NCBI RefSeq assembly: GCF_000423305.1
Contig: NZ_AUHS01000014.1
Span: forward strand, 105,830-169,829
DNA from: Legionella moravica DSM 19234
Lineage (GTDB): Bacteria > Pseudomonadota > Gammaproteobacteria > Legionellales > Legionellaceae
DNA: 64,000 bases
Direction of reading: 5' to 3'
The position numbers and the translations under genes are program-made. Within the stretch, counting starts at the first letter, position 1. Each line of letters opens with the position of its first letter. A model generated the notes under the pieces. The model saw only the letters and a program-made list of their open reading frames with translations. It had not been told where the DNA came from and did not search any database. Shown piece after piece: positions 28,531 to 36,459 of this stretch.

Positions 28531-29275
28531 TCATCGAAATTTAAAAATACCCCATTATATATTTTTTGATCTTCTTAGTGCATTCTTCGCAGTAGGTCCT
28601 GCCGTTTTATCATGGTCTGCTATTATTTTTCTGATCTTTTATTTTTCTGGCTCAACTACCTTGTTGATTCTTGTTTTATTACTGTCACCTTTATTGTCAG
28701 GTTTGACTTTCATATCTTTCTTAGCACTATTTAAGTTCTTTATTCCTAAACTAAAACCTGGCGTGACCCATATTGGATTCAATAAAAATACTCTATCATG
28801 GTATTGTCATTTAGCATTAAATCGTTCCATAAAGGTGTCTGGACTTAGGTATCTTCTGAATATTTCCTATTTACTTAAATTTTTACTGTATCGTGCATTA
28901 GGCGCCAAAATTGGCTTTGGCATCAATACGCCAATGGAATTTACCTTTGTTGATCTTCCCTTATTATCCATTGGTTCAGGAACAACTTTCGGTGAAAATG
29001 TTCATGTCTCTTGTCATTATTTTACTGGTGATCGCCTGCTGTTAAAGCCTGTCACAATTGGAACAAATTGTTTTCTTGGCGCAAATTGTATTATAGGCCC
29101 TGGCAGTAAAATCGGTGATAAAGCGTATGTAGGCTATGGAAATATTGTGTCTGGCGACGTTATTGCCGATAACGAATATATTGGAGATTTGGAATGGAGA
29201 AATGGCAGTCCAATAAGGGCCATGAAGATTCAAAAAATCAATTTAACGCACCAAAAAAAAATACAACAACATTAG
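28523..29275 (+). CDS. membrane-linked left-handed beta-helix (hexapeptide) transferase
   Basis: 250 residues. The N-terminal 80 residues hold two hydrophobic segments. The C-terminal half has hexapeptide repeats: SIGSGTTFGENVHVS, TIGTNCFLGANCIIGPGSKI, GDKAYVGYGNIVSGDVI, ending with the IGDLEWRNGSPIRAM segment common in this fold. The layout resembles the C-terminal membrane plus beta-helix region of Pls/PosA-like peptide synthetases, here as a free protein. It probably transfers an acyl or aminoacyl group at the inner membrane. AGGTGAT precedes the ATG. It overlaps the preceding gene by 8 nt and the desaturase gene by 82 nt. Confidence 0.8.
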   Translation: MTDHRNLKIPHYIFFDLLSAFFAVGPAVLSWSAIIFLIFYFSGSTTLLILVLLLSPLLSGLTFISFLALFKFFIPKLKPGVTHIGFNKNTLSWYCHLALNRSIKVSGLRYLLNISYLLKFLLYRALGAKIGFGINTPMEFTFVDLPLLSIGSGTTFGENVHVSCHYFTGDRLLLKPVTIGTNCFLGANCIIGPGSKIGDKAYVGYGNIVSGDVIADNEYIGDLEWRNGSPIRAMKIQKINLTHQKKIQQH

Positions 29276-30255
29276 AATTGTTGGACAGCGATCTCTTAGT
29301 CCCACTAGAACAATATAACCGCTATCTCGTTATTTTTTTTGTTCTAATAAGTCTGTATCAATATTTTATTCTGCCCTTTTTATTGCCAGAGACAGGGATT
29401 CTCTTGATACTAAATTTACTGCCCCTTATGCTCGTGAATAATAGCTTCTGGTCACTAATCCACGAGGGAATCCATTCCAAACTATCAATGAATCGAAGGG
29501 GTAATGATACGATGAGCCGCCTATTGGCTATCTGTTTTGGCTCACCCTTTCGAGCGATTCAACAGGCTCATCTTTTACATCACAAATATAATCGAACAGC
29601 AATGGAACGACATGATGAATATGATCCAGCTCTACTATCGCCACGAATAGCCCAACTTGCTTTTTATTTCCGTTTATTCATTGGCTTATATATTCAGGAG
29701 TTATTTTTTCCGCTAATTGCCTTATTATCACGCAAAACACTAAAAACTAAATTAACGAAATATTTTCCTGCCAACTCTTATCAGTTGATTGCGATTGAAC
29801 GATTCTTAAAAAAGAAAAATAATTTGCCAGAAACCAGAGTTGATCTTTTATTCATTTTTTCTATGTTTTTTCTTAGCTTTTATTGCTATGGCTCACATTG
29901 GCCTGTATTAATTATTTTAATGATGGCTCGTGCATTATTTATTTCTGTATCGGATTATTCGTACCATTATGGGAGTAAAACAGACGATGTATACTTTGCT
30001 TTTAATTTCAAGCTACCAACGTGTTTCGCTATTTTTATCCTTAATTTTAATTATCATGGAACACATCATCGTTTCCCAAGGCTTCCCTGGCATGTTCTAC
30101 CAATAGTTTTTGCTTCTGAAGGGAGGAATTTTGAATACAATTTCTTTCATGGACTAGCGAGACAATTACGAGGGCCCCGTCCCGTTTCATCGATGGCTTT
30201 AAATGACAAAGTAAAATCTACCAAATCATGCCTCAACCAACTGCCAGAACAATGA
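29194..30255 (+). CDS. fatty acid desaturase-family membrane protein
   Basis: 353 residues. Three histidine clusters of membrane di-iron desaturases/hydroxylases are visible: HEGIHSKLS, HLLHHKYN and NYHGTHHRFP. About four to six hydrophobic segments lie between them (around 45-65, 68-90, 155-175, 235-260). The ATG at 29194 makes an 82-nt overlap with the transferase gene; a TTG at 29278 just after that gene is an alternative start and would remove about 28 residues. It is the last gene of the operon. It should introduce a double bond or hydroxyl into a fatty-acyl chain, possibly of the product of this cluster and not of bulk phospholipid. Confidence 0.88.
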   Translation: MEKWQSNKGHEDSKNQFNAPKKNTTTLELLDSDLLVPLEQYNRYLVIFFVLISLYQYFILPFLLPETGILLILNLLPLMLVNNSFWSLIHEGIHSKLSMNRRGNDTMSRLLAICFGSPFRAIQQAHLLHHKYNRTAMERHDEYDPALLSPRIAQLAFYFRLFIGLYIQELFFPLIALLSRKTLKTKLTKYFPANSYQLIAIERFLKKKNNLPETRVDLLFIFSMFFLSFYCYGSHWPVLIILMMARALFISVSDYSYHYGSKTDDVYFAFNFKLPTCFAIFILNFNYHGTHHRFPRLPWHVLPIVFASEGRNFEYNFFHGLARQLRGPRPVSSMALNDKVKSTKSCLNQLPEQ

Positions 30256-30392
30256 TTCATAAATTATAAGCCTGGTTTGTAAACCCTTCACATAATCAAT
30301 GTCACCATACCCTGGCTTAAAATTCTGATCAGGCATGGCCTTTGGACAACGATTTTCAGGAAATAATCTAATGCAATAACAGCAAAGCTAAA

Positions 30393-30443
30393 GGGGTCAG
30401 GTCTTGCTTATTGCACTATGTATAGCTAAAAAGCAAGGCCTGA
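30393..30443. repeat. REP-like palindrome, copy d
   Basis: GGGTCAGGTCTTGCTTATTG ... GCTAAAAAGCAAGGCCTGA, a stem-loop of the same family as copy a. It lies in the first unit of the 258-bp tandem duplication, downstream of the desaturase gene. Confidence 0.7.
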
Positions 30444-30650
30444 AAAGCAAAACTTTTGACATCCTGGTGGATGTCAATCCATATCAGCTCCAGAGCGCTA
30501 CGTCAGTTTAACGTGTGACCTTTTCAATAAGCTGGAAATGAATGAGTATTTTCACTTGCAGTATTGTTCGTTAAAGTAGTACCAAATACTCCGAACGCAA
30601 GCAGAGCTGCTCCTGTCGTGGCCGCTAAAAAACTGGTAGCAAAGCTAAAG

Positions 30651-30701
30651 GGGTCAGGTCTTGCTTATTGCACTATGTATAGCTAAAAAGCAAGGCCTGA
30701 G
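30651..30701. repeat. REP-like palindrome, copy e
   Basis: Identical in its core to copy d and exactly 258 bp away, in the second unit of the tandem duplication. It lies just past the 3' end of the LRR gene. Confidence 0.7.
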
Positions 30702-30780
30702 CCTCATGACTTTTGACATCCTGGTGGATGTCAATCCATATCAGCTCCAGAGCGCTACGTCAGTTTAACGTGTGACCTTT

Positions 30781-32169
30781 TCAATAAGCTGGAAATGAAT
30801 GAGTATTTTCACTTGCAGTATTGTTCGTTAAAGTAGTACCAAATACTCCGAACGCAAGCAGAGCTGCTCCTGTCGTGGCCGCTAAAAAACTGGTAGGATC
30901 AAGAGACGCTGCATCCAAAATAATGAACGCTACAGCAATCTGAGTAAGACCTAACACCGCTATAAATCCTCTTAAAATCGACATAGAACAAACAGGCTGA
31001 CTAGGTATGGCTACTCTTCGCTCTGGAATGCGAGGCGTTACTGCTTTAATTAATGGTTTATCAACAGGAGCGGGGCTGGGTAGCTTCACGTCTCTTAAAG
31101 GTACTAGTATTTTTCCATAAACACCATCATCTAATTTTTCCCTGATATGCGGCAACAAGTTATAGCCATCATAATAAAGACTTGAATATCCAACATTCAG
31201 CCATAACAAATTTCGATTGTTTATAAAGGCATTGGTACCTGAGCGACCAATCTTATTTTCCTCAATATTCAGCCAGATCAAACTTTGGCTTGCTGCAAAA
31301 GCAATCGCTCCTTCAGTAGTAATGTGATTCCAACTCACATCAAGTTTTTCCAGCGATGTATGACCTGCCAAGGCAATAGCACCCTCATTGGTAATGCGGT
31401 TTGATTTCAAAATAAGATGATACAGTGAGTTGTTCCTTGCTAAGGCAGACGCACTTCTATCAGTTAAACGAGTAGAAGAAAGATTTAGAGTTCTCATATT
31501 AGGACCGATTCTCAGGACGAAGTCGCCAATGGGATTATTACTGAGATTTAATTCACGAAGATTTGGCATTTGGGTCAATGCGCATGCTCCCTCTCCCCGG
31601 ATGCGATTATTACTAGCATCTAAAAATGTAAGTCGCATATTTGATGCTAAATATTGGGCACCTTCATCACCAATATCATTAAATCCCAAATTGAGACGTT
31701 GAATGAATTTATTACGCGCGAAGGCTTTAGAGCCCTGAGGACCAATTTGGTTCCAGCTTATGTCAAGGCTTAGCAGACGATTATTCGTTTCAAAGGCTTC
31801 AGCACCTATATAACTGATTTTGTTATCACTAACATCCAATTCATCTAAATAAGGGCTGGACGCTAATATTTTTACAGCGTCATCGCCTAGTTTATTCCCT
31901 CTAATCTTTAGTGTTCTTAAGCTTGGTACAGCTACTAATTTTTCCAGGCCTTTTGTACCGATCTCATTTTTGCTTACATCAAGCTTTGTAATTTCTGGAT
32001 GTTTATTTAAAAAATCACAAATTATTTCAATAATTCTCAATTGCCGAGGTTCGCGGTCTGATAAAGTAAAATATTCATAATCAAAACTTGAGTAGACACC
32101 ATTTTTAAGAATTAAAGCATCTTTATTTTTTACGCGCTTTTCGAGATCACTATGTACAATAAAAGGCAT
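30781..32169 (-). CDS. leucine-rich repeat protein with C-terminal hydrophobic hairpin (candidate Dot/Icm effector)
   Basis: 462 residues. About eleven LRRs run from residue 45 to 330 with the NLR/ribonuclease-inhibitor-like pattern (LRTLKIRGNKLGDDAVKIL, LDELDVSDNKISYIGAEAF and so on, period about 23-24). A proline-rich linker follows, and residues 390-450 hold two hydrophobic segments (LRGFIAVLGLTQIAVAFIIL and TSFLAATTGAALLAFGVFG). No signal peptide is present. LRR proteins with eukaryotic-like character are common among Legionella type IV effectors, so translocation to the host with membrane insertion by the hairpin is plausible, but it is an inference. The last 116 bp are duplicated downstream. 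Confidence 0.85.
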   Translation of the reverse strand: MPFIVHSDLEKRVKNKDALILKNGVYSSFDYEYFTLSDREPRQLRIIEIICDFLNKHPEITKLDVSKNEIGTKGLEKLVAVPSLRTLKIRGNKLGDDAVKILASSPYLDELDVSDNKISYIGAEAFETNNRLLSLDISWNQIGPQGSKAFARNKFIQRLNLGFNDIGDEGAQYLASNMRLTFLDASNNRIRGEGACALTQMPNLRELNLSNNPIGDFVLRIGPNMRTLNLSSTRLTDRSASALARNNSLYHLILKSNRITNEGAIALAGHTSLEKLDVSWNHITTEGAIAFAASQSLIWLNIEENKIGRSGTNAFINNRNLLWLNVGYSSLYYDGYNLLPHIREKLDDGVYGKILVPLRDVKLPSPAPVDKPLIKAVTPRIPERRVAIPSQPVCSMSILRGFIAVLGLTQIAVAFIILDAASLDPTSFLAATTGAALLAFGVFGTTLTNNTASENTHSFPAY

Positions 32170-32617
32170 TATATGGTTTCCTAAATTTGAATTCGGAGCT
32201 GTACATCATTTTTCAATCGATATGACAATCAGAGTCATGTATTCGTAAGAGATCGTATTCCATAATAGATCTAATGTAATGCTACCCGTTCATTCGGATA
32301 AAAAAAGCGCATCATAGATATTTTTTAAGATATTTTCAATCAACAATGGATAAATAATTACCACAAGAGCATTAATTCCATCAACTAAACCAGATTGTTT
32401 GGGCTTTTTACCTTCAACTTGACAAACAACTTGATTGGGTTATTATTGCGCACCTTAAAATAATCAAGCCTATTAGTATGAAAAATAATCAATTAAAATC
32501 ATTCTGTTAATGACTGTTTTGAGATTCATTCTGGACTGTTGCCAATCTTTCACATTGTAAGTTTGACAAACACGCTAGGACTTACATAGACCCAGATATA
32601 CATTTTGTGGAGATTGC
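32170..32617. other. divergent intergenic region between LRR and Sel1-lipase genes
   Basis: 448 bp of AT-rich DNA without a reading frame. It separates two divergent genes and should hold both promoters; the best plus-strand candidate is listed separately. Confidence 0.6.
32419..32446 (+). promoter_or_regulatory. candidate sigma70 promoter for the Sel1-lipase gene
   Basis: TTGACA (32419-32424) and TATTAT (32441-32446) with 16-nt spacing, about 165 nt before the ATG. A second TTGACA occurs at 32563 without a good -10 box. Confidence 0.45.
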
Positions 32618-35035
32618 ATGCCCAACACTATAAATGATGAGACTAATAGCATCTATCATTACCTACATTTAGCTAACTTGCATGGTCAAGATAGCGAAAA
32701 AGCCTTTATCAATTATAAGAAAGCCGCTGATTGTGGCCATGTTGATTCACAGTATTATGTAGCATATCAATATGATGTGAAACAAGACTATCTAAAAGCA
32801 CTTAAATATTATCGTAAAGCGGCTGCGCAGCAGCACGAATCGGCTATATCCAGAATTAAAACCCTACAGGACGAAGCTGAAAAATTATACAAACAGGCCA
32901 TGGGTCTAAAATGTAGCACGCAAGAAGTCAAGTATTTTGAATCTGCAGCGAAACTGGGCCATAAAAATGCACAGTATTTCTTAGCCAGTCGATACGCAAG
33001 GGGATTATATGTCGAGAAGAATAGTTCAATGGCAATGAAATGGTATAAAAAATCAGCGGATCAAGGAGTTAAAGATGCTCAGTTCGAACTGGCTGAACTG
33101 CTCAAAAAAGGCAGCATAGGTATTCCTGCAAATGAAATTGAAGCAGTCAAATATTACCGTTTAGCCTCAAAGCAAGGGCATCTTGAAGCCCAAAAATTAC
33201 TTCTTGAACTCCAATTAAAACTCGGGATTCAATACTTTACCGGCAAGGGGCTACCCCAACCTGATAAATTCAAAGCAGCAGTCTGTTTTGTTGAGGCGTC
33301 TGTATTAGGAAGCCCATCTGCACAGAATTATCTGGGGATTATGATTGAAGCGGGTTCCGGGGGGCTGGAACAAAATTACACTATGGCGGCATCTTTATAC
33401 AAGTCAGCATCCAGCCAAGGTATTATTTCGGCACATTTTAATCTTGCGGATTGTTATGAAAAAGGATTAGGGGTTAAAAAAAATGTTCTTAAAGCCATTC
33501 GACTGTACACCAAAGCAGCTACAAATCGTCACGAAAAATCGCAAGCAGCATTAGTTCGTTTGAAACAAGATGCAAAGCAGGGAAATCCTCTCATTCAACA
33601 GGCATTTAATACGCTTGATTCAGAAGCCAATTCTTTTAACACCCAAGGAGTTGATTATGCTTTAGGCCGTAATGGAGCAAAAAAGGATATCAACAAAGCG
33701 ATTGAGCACTATACTCAAGCAGCTGAACGAGGAAGCCAGTATGCGCAATATAATCTTGCCGTTCTTTTTTTAAGTGGTCGCAGCGTAAAAAAAGATGAAG
33801 ACGAAGCATTACGCTTCTTTCATTTGTCAGCAGAAGCTGGTTTCAAGGATGCGCAATATTTACTGGGAAGATTATACGAAAAGAAAGCAAAATATACTGA
33901 AGCAAGAATATGGTATTTAAAAGCCAAACAACAAGGGCATCGAAGAGCGAGATATCGATTATCCAGACTGGATAGCTTACAACTTCATCAAGGCTGGAAA
34001 CATGAAATTGCAATAAAAAAATCAGGGAAAAAAACAGCATTAATTGTATCTGAAGAAAGCTCACAGGCACGCCACCTGGCAGAAAAAATTTATAATCACG
34101 AAAAAATCGCTGAATTTCGTGCAGTCGGCAACATTGTCCGAGTTGAAGGTGGATTAATTGACTATCTAATCGAATACAACAATTGCCCTGAAAATCCCGT
34201 CATGACCATTGCGTTTAGAGGCTCCGTCACCCTTTGGGATGATTTTGTCAAAACTAATGGCGAATATCCCCATCGATCATTAGAGGAAATCGATAGAAAA
34301 GATAGAGGTGTTGCTGAACAATTTATTTATGATGTCGTAGCAATTGTCGGGGAACATTCTGCTCATGGTGGATTTATAAAACGATATAGTCGTATGCAAG
34401 ACCATATGCATGCCGATATTAATAAGTTAATACACGATCATCATTTAGCCTATTCCGATGTGTATTTTATTTTTTCAGGACACAGCTTGGGTGGTGCAAT
34501 AGCCAGTTTGGCGGCACGCGATTTCAAAATGCAACATCCTGAGTCAGGCTATATTGGATTGATCACCGTATCATCACCTCGTGTTTATGGTACTAATGCA
34601 GCTCAGGAAACAGAAAGGCTCCTGGGAAAAAAGAACATCATGCGTTGGTGGAGAAGCGGAGACATTGTAACGGCTGTTCCCCCCGCATCTTTCGGATTTG
34701 AACATATAGGCATGGATTATATGCTTAAACCCTTAATGGGCGCAGGTGCTTTGGATTTATCCAGTAAACATAATATTGAACTCATCAATCAAGATCTTGC
34801 GGGAGAGACATGGCGCCAAGAGCGAAACCCCTTTCATGTTGGTCTAAGTGAACACCCAGGCATATTTGGCAAAGCCAACAAATTAGCAAAAACCGTTGTG
34901 GTGAGGCCCGTGGCAACGATAGGTGAAATGAGCTATACCTACGCACGTATCGGTTTAAATTTTTTTGGCAGCGCAGTGAAGCCGTTGAAAAATGCCATAA
35001 TTGAATCAGTGATTAACGATCATAAAAAACCTTAA
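32618..35035 (+). CDS. Sel1-repeat protein fused to a class 3 lipase domain
   Basis: 805 residues. About ten Sel1-like repeats cover residues 25-455, recognisable as A-x2-G-x3-A-Q/xxLx2-Y-x2-G (for example GHVDSQYYVAYQY, GVKDAQFELAELLKKG, GFKDAQYLLGRLYE). A Lipase_3 type alpha/beta hydrolase domain follows: VMTIAFRGSVTLWDDF, the nucleophile elbow GHSLGG with Ser623, and a WWRSGDIVTAVPP segment with a probable catalytic Asp. No signal peptide is visible, so export would need a secretion system such as Dot/Icm. Sel1 repeats mediate protein contacts and in Legionella occur in LpnE, EnhC and LidL; the fusion with a lipase is unusual. Probable role: phospholipase acting on host membranes; this is inference. 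Confidence 0.88.
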   Translation: MPNTINDETNSIYHYLHLANLHGQDSEKAFINYKKAADCGHVDSQYYVAYQYDVKQDYLKALKYYRKAAAQQHESAISRIKTLQDEAEKLYKQAMGLKCSTQEVKYFESAAKLGHKNAQYFLASRYARGLYVEKNSSMAMKWYKKSADQGVKDAQFELAELLKKGSIGIPANEIEAVKYYRLASKQGHLEAQKLLLELQLKLGIQYFTGKGLPQPDKFKAAVCFVEASVLGSPSAQNYLGIMIEAGSGGLEQNYTMAASLYKSASSQGIISAHFNLADCYEKGLGVKKNVLKAIRLYTKAATNRHEKSQAALVRLKQDAKQGNPLIQQAFNTLDSEANSFNTQGVDYALGRNGAKKDINKAIEHYTQAAERGSQYAQYNLAVLFLSGRSVKKDEDEALRFFHLSAEAGFKDAQYLLGRLYEKKAKYTEARIWYLKAKQQGHRRARYRLSRLDSLQLHQGWKHEIAIKKSGKKTALIVSEESSQARHLAEKIYNHEKIAEFRAVGNIVRVEGGLIDYLIEYNNCPENPVMTIAFRGSVTLWDDFVKTNGEYPHRSLEEIDRKDRGVAEQFIYDVVAIVGEHSAHGGFIKRYSRMQDHMHADINKLIHDHHLAYSDVYFIFSGHSLGGAIASLAARDFKMQHPESGYIGLITVSSPRVYGTNAAQETERLLGKKNIMRWWRSGDIVTAVPPASFGFEHIGMDYMLKPLMGAGALDLSSKHNIELINQDLAGETWRQERNPFHVGLSEHPGIFGKANKLAKTVVVRPVATIGEMSYTYARIGLNFFGSAVKPLKNAIIESVINDHKKP

Positions 35036-35178
35036 ATTTTAACTGGTTCTGGCGAAACAATTGTCCGATGATAGAACATCCTCACTTTCAAGGATTTTTA
35101 ATTATCAGTTTTAAATAGGGTCTTATATGTAAGGAGTTAAATTTATAATTTGCAACGTTCTAAGAATCAGAAAGCAAA

Positions 35179-35340
35179 ATGTCGGATAAATTAGTAACGT
35201 CAATTCCGAAATTGGACACCATTGGTGTTATCGCCAGCGTTCAGTTCGTAACCTTAGTCATTGCCGGTGATGGCACGTCCGTCAGGCTTGCTTTACGAGA
35301 CCAGGTGCCAGGCTTGAACAATCTGGCAGCAACTAAATGA
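35179..35340 (+). CDS. possible 53-residue protein upstream of the DUF167 gene
   Basis: ATG to TGA, 54 codons, ending 16 nt before the next gene. The sequence (MSDKLVTSIPKLDTIGVIAS, then VQFVTLVIAGDGTSVRLALR) has balanced composition, unlike random AT-rich frames, but no known motif. Codon use and position suggest that it may be real. The ribosome-binding site is weak (AGAAAG). Confidence 0.4.
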   Translation: MSDKLVTSIPKLDTIGVIASVQFVTLVIAGDGTSVRLALRDQVPGLNNLAATK

Positions 35341-35356
35341 ACAGGCAGAATATATT

Positions 35357-35656
35357 ATGTGGTTTAAAATAGAAAAAAATTATGTGGTGCTCTCTGTCTA
35401 TGCCAAGCCCAATGCAAAAAAATCAGCGTTGCTTGCCATTGCTGACGAAGCCTTACATATAGCGCTGCATGCCAAACCACAAGATGGGGAAGCGAATAAA
35501 GAATTGATACAGTTCCTATCGAAGCAGTTCAAATTACCCAAATCTCATTGTGAATTAATCCGGGGCGAAAGCAGCCGTCATAAACAAATCAGGGTTCCAT
35601 TATCAGATCATTTAATTCGACTGATTAATGAGCTCAAACTTCCCAATATAAAATAG
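35357..35656 (+). CDS. DUF167 (YggU) family protein
   Basis: 99 residues. LSVYAKPNAKKSALL, HIALHAKPQDGEANKELIQFLSKQF and the ELIRGESSRHKQIRV segment are the hallmarks of the YggU/DUF167 family. Biochemical role is unknown. In many gammaproteobacteria it follows yggT; here yggT is absent. Confidence 0.92.
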   Translation: MWFKIEKNYVVLSVYAKPNAKKSALLAIADEALHIALHAKPQDGEANKELIQFLSKQFKLPKSHCELIRGESSRHKQIRVPLSDHLIRLINELKLPNIK

Positions 35657-35963
35657 AAAGGCCTGAATGGAGGATAGCCATTCAAGCCATTAGTTTGCGA
35701 GGTTAACTGCTATGGTTACACCACTGTTCCATTAATTGGACTTAAATGTGATACCGGTTCCATCCGGTATCACGTGCTTCCATGTTTGGACTATTGAAAC
35801 TGATTCCGTACGTTTCGGAGGCCATTATACTCAGTTGATTTCCATTGTCAACTGATAATTTCCAAACGAAACTAAAAGTTTCCACTCATTTCAAAATTTG
35901 CAGGTTTTATTACCCTTTGTTACACTCTACTCAGCATTAAGAGATTAGGAACATTGCTTCCCC
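35657..35963. promoter_or_regulatory. intergenic region with two hairpins before the XRE gene
   Basis: About 300 bp without a gene. TGAATGG/CCATTCA (35664-35684) directly after the DUF167 gene may assist termination. GTGATACCGG (35748-35757) and CCGGTATCAC (35764-35773) form a perfect 10-bp stem with a 6-nt loop and no U-tract; this could be an operator for the regulator encoded downstream or an RNA element. Confidence 0.45.
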
Positions 35964-36449
35964 ATGGAAAAAGTTAACTTAACAAAACAGTTTGCTTACC
36001 GCTTGCGAGACGCAATGATTGCTGCTGGATTTAATTCACAACGCTCAACATCAGGAGTGTGTATCCATAAATTAGCAGAAATTACTGGTTACTCTGTTCA
36101 AATTTGCCGAAAATATCTGCGGGGTGAAGCCATACCCGAGCCCGTTAAACTCGTTGAAATTGCTGCGAAACTTCACGTTTCTCCGGGTTGGCTGCTGTTT
36201 GGTGATGCTCATAATGACCCTGGATTATCGAAAGACAAATTAACAATCAGCAAGAATTTGCTTCACTATATTTTCACACGAGCAGCATGTCTATATAATG
36301 GCGACTTAATGGAAAATGAGGTGCCTGGGTTTTTGATGGAATTGATTAACGACATCAGCTTAATCAACGCTAACGAAGAACAGTCAAAAAAAATTATTGA
36401 CCTGGCTTTGGCTTCAGTGAAGCATTTTAGCCATCCGCAAGGAACGTAG
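35964..36449 (+). CDS. XRE-family helix-turn-helix regulator
   Basis: 161 residues. Residues 10-75 form a HTH_3-type domain (FAYRLRDAMIAAGF, GVCIHKLAEITGYSVQICRKYLRG, VKLVEIAAKLHVSPGWLLFG), the layout of phage-repressor-like and cell-cycle regulators. The C-terminal part is helical with no peptidase site. It is followed 10 nt later by a LuxR-type sensor-domain protein and an MFS transporter and probably controls this unit. Confidence 0.82.
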   Translation: MEKVNLTKQFAYRLRDAMIAAGFNSQRSTSGVCIHKLAEITGYSVQICRKYLRGEAIPEPVKLVEIAAKLHVSPGWLLFGDAHNDPGLSKDKLTISKNLLHYIFTRAACLYNGDLMENEVPGFLMELINDISLINANEEQSKKIIDLALASVKHFSHPQGT

Positions 36450-36459
36450 AGAAGTATTC

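Larger units (their letters stand above)
30381..30896. repeat. 258-bp tandem duplication covering the 3' end of the LRR gene
   Basis: Copy 1 spans 30381-30638 and copy 2 30639-30896; the period is 258 bp. The copies differ at only a few positions (after the REP-like palindrome, AAAGCAAAAC in one against GCCTCATGAC in the other). Each copy starts with a REP-like palindrome and ends with what is, in copy 2, the last 116 bp of the LRR gene; copy 1 carries a detached duplicate of that 3' coding end. Confidence 0.9.

Noticed and set aside
24297..30701. REP-like palindromes as a CRISPR array
   Set aside because: The repeats are few, widely and irregularly spaced, palindromic over their whole length and without cas genes nearby.
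32618..34000. Sel1-encoding DNA as a simple tandem repeat
   Set aside because: The periodicity is at protein level; the DNA copies have diverged and do not form a nucleotide repeat.
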